Source of the DNA: a bacterium
GTDB lineage: Bacteria; Patescibacteria; JAEDAM01; Absconditabacterales; Absconditicoccaceae
Reading direction: 5' to 3'
NCBI GenBank assembly: GCA_030528665.1
Contig: JAUMYK010000002.1
Span: 1 to 64,000, forward strand
DNA length: 64,000 nucleotides
Position numbers and translations under genes: made by a program. Below are positions 62,935 to 64,000 of the stretch, one piece after another. A model generated the notes under the pieces. It was not told where the DNA came from, did no database searches, and saw only the letters and a list, made by a program, of their open reading frames with translations. Each line of letters opens with the position of its first letter. Position 1 is the stretch's first letter.

Positions 62935-63933
62935 TTATGCGAGTTCCAAAAGCAGGGATTTGACTGTGAGTCGGAAATAGCTATCGATCATTTTCCCTGT
63001 TTTGATCTCGTATTCGATTTGGATCAAATGTTTAAAAAACCTGATGAGAAAGGCACGATGGGTTTTGAGGTTTCAGATCTGTTTGAGATTTTTATTGACG
63101 ACGAAGGGATGGAGCTTGGTCTGGGCGATGATTTCTTTGGCAGAAGTGATGCCTTTTTGATCAAAATCGAGGAGTGTAAGATAAATTTTGAGTCCTCGTG
63201 TAAGAAGCCCTGAGATTTCATTCCAGGATTTTCCATCTTTTTGCATTTTGTCCAGCGTAGCTACAGCGTGTTTGGGGTCGCTGAAGAGATGATCAAAAAT
63301 ACTGAAGGCATCAGCCTCTACTTGACCAAAGCAATAGTAGTCGATCGCTTGGATGCTAATTTGGCTCTCGCCTTTTGCTTGGAGTCAGATCTTGAGCTTT
63401 TGGCATTCGCTTTCGAGGCGGTACATATCGTTGCCGACCTTGAGGAGAAGGTATTTGCAGAGATCATCTGTGATGCTAAGCGGAGCCAGTTGCTCGGTGA
63501 TAAAGGTTTTGAGCTGGGCTTCTTTGTAGAGGGAAAACTCTTTGATCTGGAGGTTGTCATTGCATCGTTTAAAGGCTTTGGTTCTTTTATCAGGTTTATA
63601 ACTTACAAAAATTACGAGCATATCTTCGCTGAGTTGTGGAGCATTGCGTTGGAAGGAGTCAAAAAAACTTTCGATTTTCTCAGCTGGAAGGGTATTGGTT
63701 TCATAGGTGTCTTTTGGTACTCCATAGCAAATGATCATTTTTTTGCTCACAAAGAGTCCGCCTGCATAGAGGGCTTGCTGGAGCTGTGCAGAGTCTCGAT
63801 TTTGATTGGTAAATTCAAAAAGTGCATCAGCTCCATATTTCTCGACAAAAGAGGCTTTCCATTTGGTGAGCTGGGTATTGAGGGTATAGGAATTTTCTCC
63901 GTGAAAGAGGAATGCAGAACTGAGCATCAGCAT
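62935..63933 (-). CDS. holA: DNA polymerase III subunit delta (HolA)
   Basis: 332 residues. LFHGENSYTLNTQLTKWK at the start, SKKMIICYGVPKD, LVIFVSYKPDKRTKAFK, and KEAQLKTFITEQLA correspond to the delta subunit's AAA+-like domain I and linker. The C-terminal collar domain includes SIFDHLFSDPKHAVATLDKM. UGA 63382 is Gly. Delta opens the sliding clamp in the clamp loader. Start at ATG 63933 or 63927. The first 28 bases of the next gene's promoter region lie before it. Confidence 0.88.
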
Positions 63934-64000
63934 ATGAGCAAGCTAAAAGACAATGCCTTGAGTGTAGGAATTTTAGGCTGATTTTCAAGCTCAACCCTCC

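Noticed and set aside
63241..63981. Long plus-strand open frame of 246 codons
   Set aside because: It is the antisense of the well-supported DNA polymerase III delta gene and has no recognisable protein features.

Overview
The window reads as a piece of an AT-rich, uncultivated Absconditabacteria (SR1)/Gracilibacteria-type genome of the candidate phyla radiation. The decisive evidence is the genetic code. UGA is not a stop but glycine: dozens of standard-code fragments in the same frame join into full-length families when UGA is read as Gly (MacB-type permease, RseP, SufB, RND transporter, RuvB, NusA, thioredoxin, a 3578-residue surface protein). In addition, CGA falls at invariant tryptophan positions in many unrelated families (three in TagA, two in an aldo/keto reductase, others in SufB, MATE, RlmL-like, PFL-activase and BrnT), so CGA appears to be Trp. 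A tRNA with anticodon UCG and Trp-like G73 lies just upstream of tRNA-Trp(CCA), both directly behind the RNase P RNA. All CDS calls below use UAA/UAG as the only stops.

Layout. 0.2-4.8 kb: plus-strand run of a MacB-like permease, small membrane proteins, a lipoprotein, a SufT-like DUF59 protein and TsaB. 4.8-7.1 kb: repeat-rich DNA holding a BrnT/CopG-type toxin-antitoxin pair. 7.15-17.9 kb: one giant secreted Ig/HYR/SLH surface protein. 18-22 kb (minus): aldo/keto reductase, a tiny membrane protein behind a large hairpin, a phosphodiester-glycosidase-like protein, SufB. 22-29.4 kb: lipoprotein, RseP protease, CAP-domain protein, deoxynucleotidase, small membrane proteins, Holliday-junction-resolvase-like endonuclease, SmpB, YgjP-like metallopeptidase. 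29.4-33.1 kb (minus): a single 1244-residue RND transporter. 33.1-34.1 kb: repeats. 34-43.5 kb: TPR protein, FtsX, RuvB, TagA, SplB-like radical SAM, thioredoxin plus ArsR regulator, PFL-activating-enzyme-like protein, NusA, MtaB-like methylthiotransferase.

43.6-45.3 kb: a TldD/PmbA-family gene that behaves as if written in the standard code (ends UGA UGA before a terminator, has CGA where Arg is plausible, CGN-rich). 45.4-48.3 kb: a leucine-rich-repeat SLH surface protein whose C-terminal half has inverted base skew. 48.4-52.2 kb: DUF721-like, MATE exporter, an unresolved 0.9-kb stretch, RlmL-like methyltransferase. 52.3-58.2 kb (minus): an operon of a 1434-residue PKD-domain surface protein and two type IV secretion pilin-like membrane proteins. 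58.4-64 kb: trigger factor, RNase P RNA and two tRNAs, then (minus) DNA polymerase III delta, a secreted protein and a glutamate-racemase-like protein that lacks both catalytic cysteines.

Plus-strand genes are T/G-rich and minus-strand genes A/C-rich in their coding strands, indicating strong strand skew. The 10-mer TCAGATTTTT occurs at least 17 times on the two strands, and several families of intergenic repeats recur. The secreted SLH, LRR, PKD, CAP and lipoprotein genes fit a small, surface-attached or host-associated cell; the window shows no amino-acid or nucleotide biosynthetic operon.
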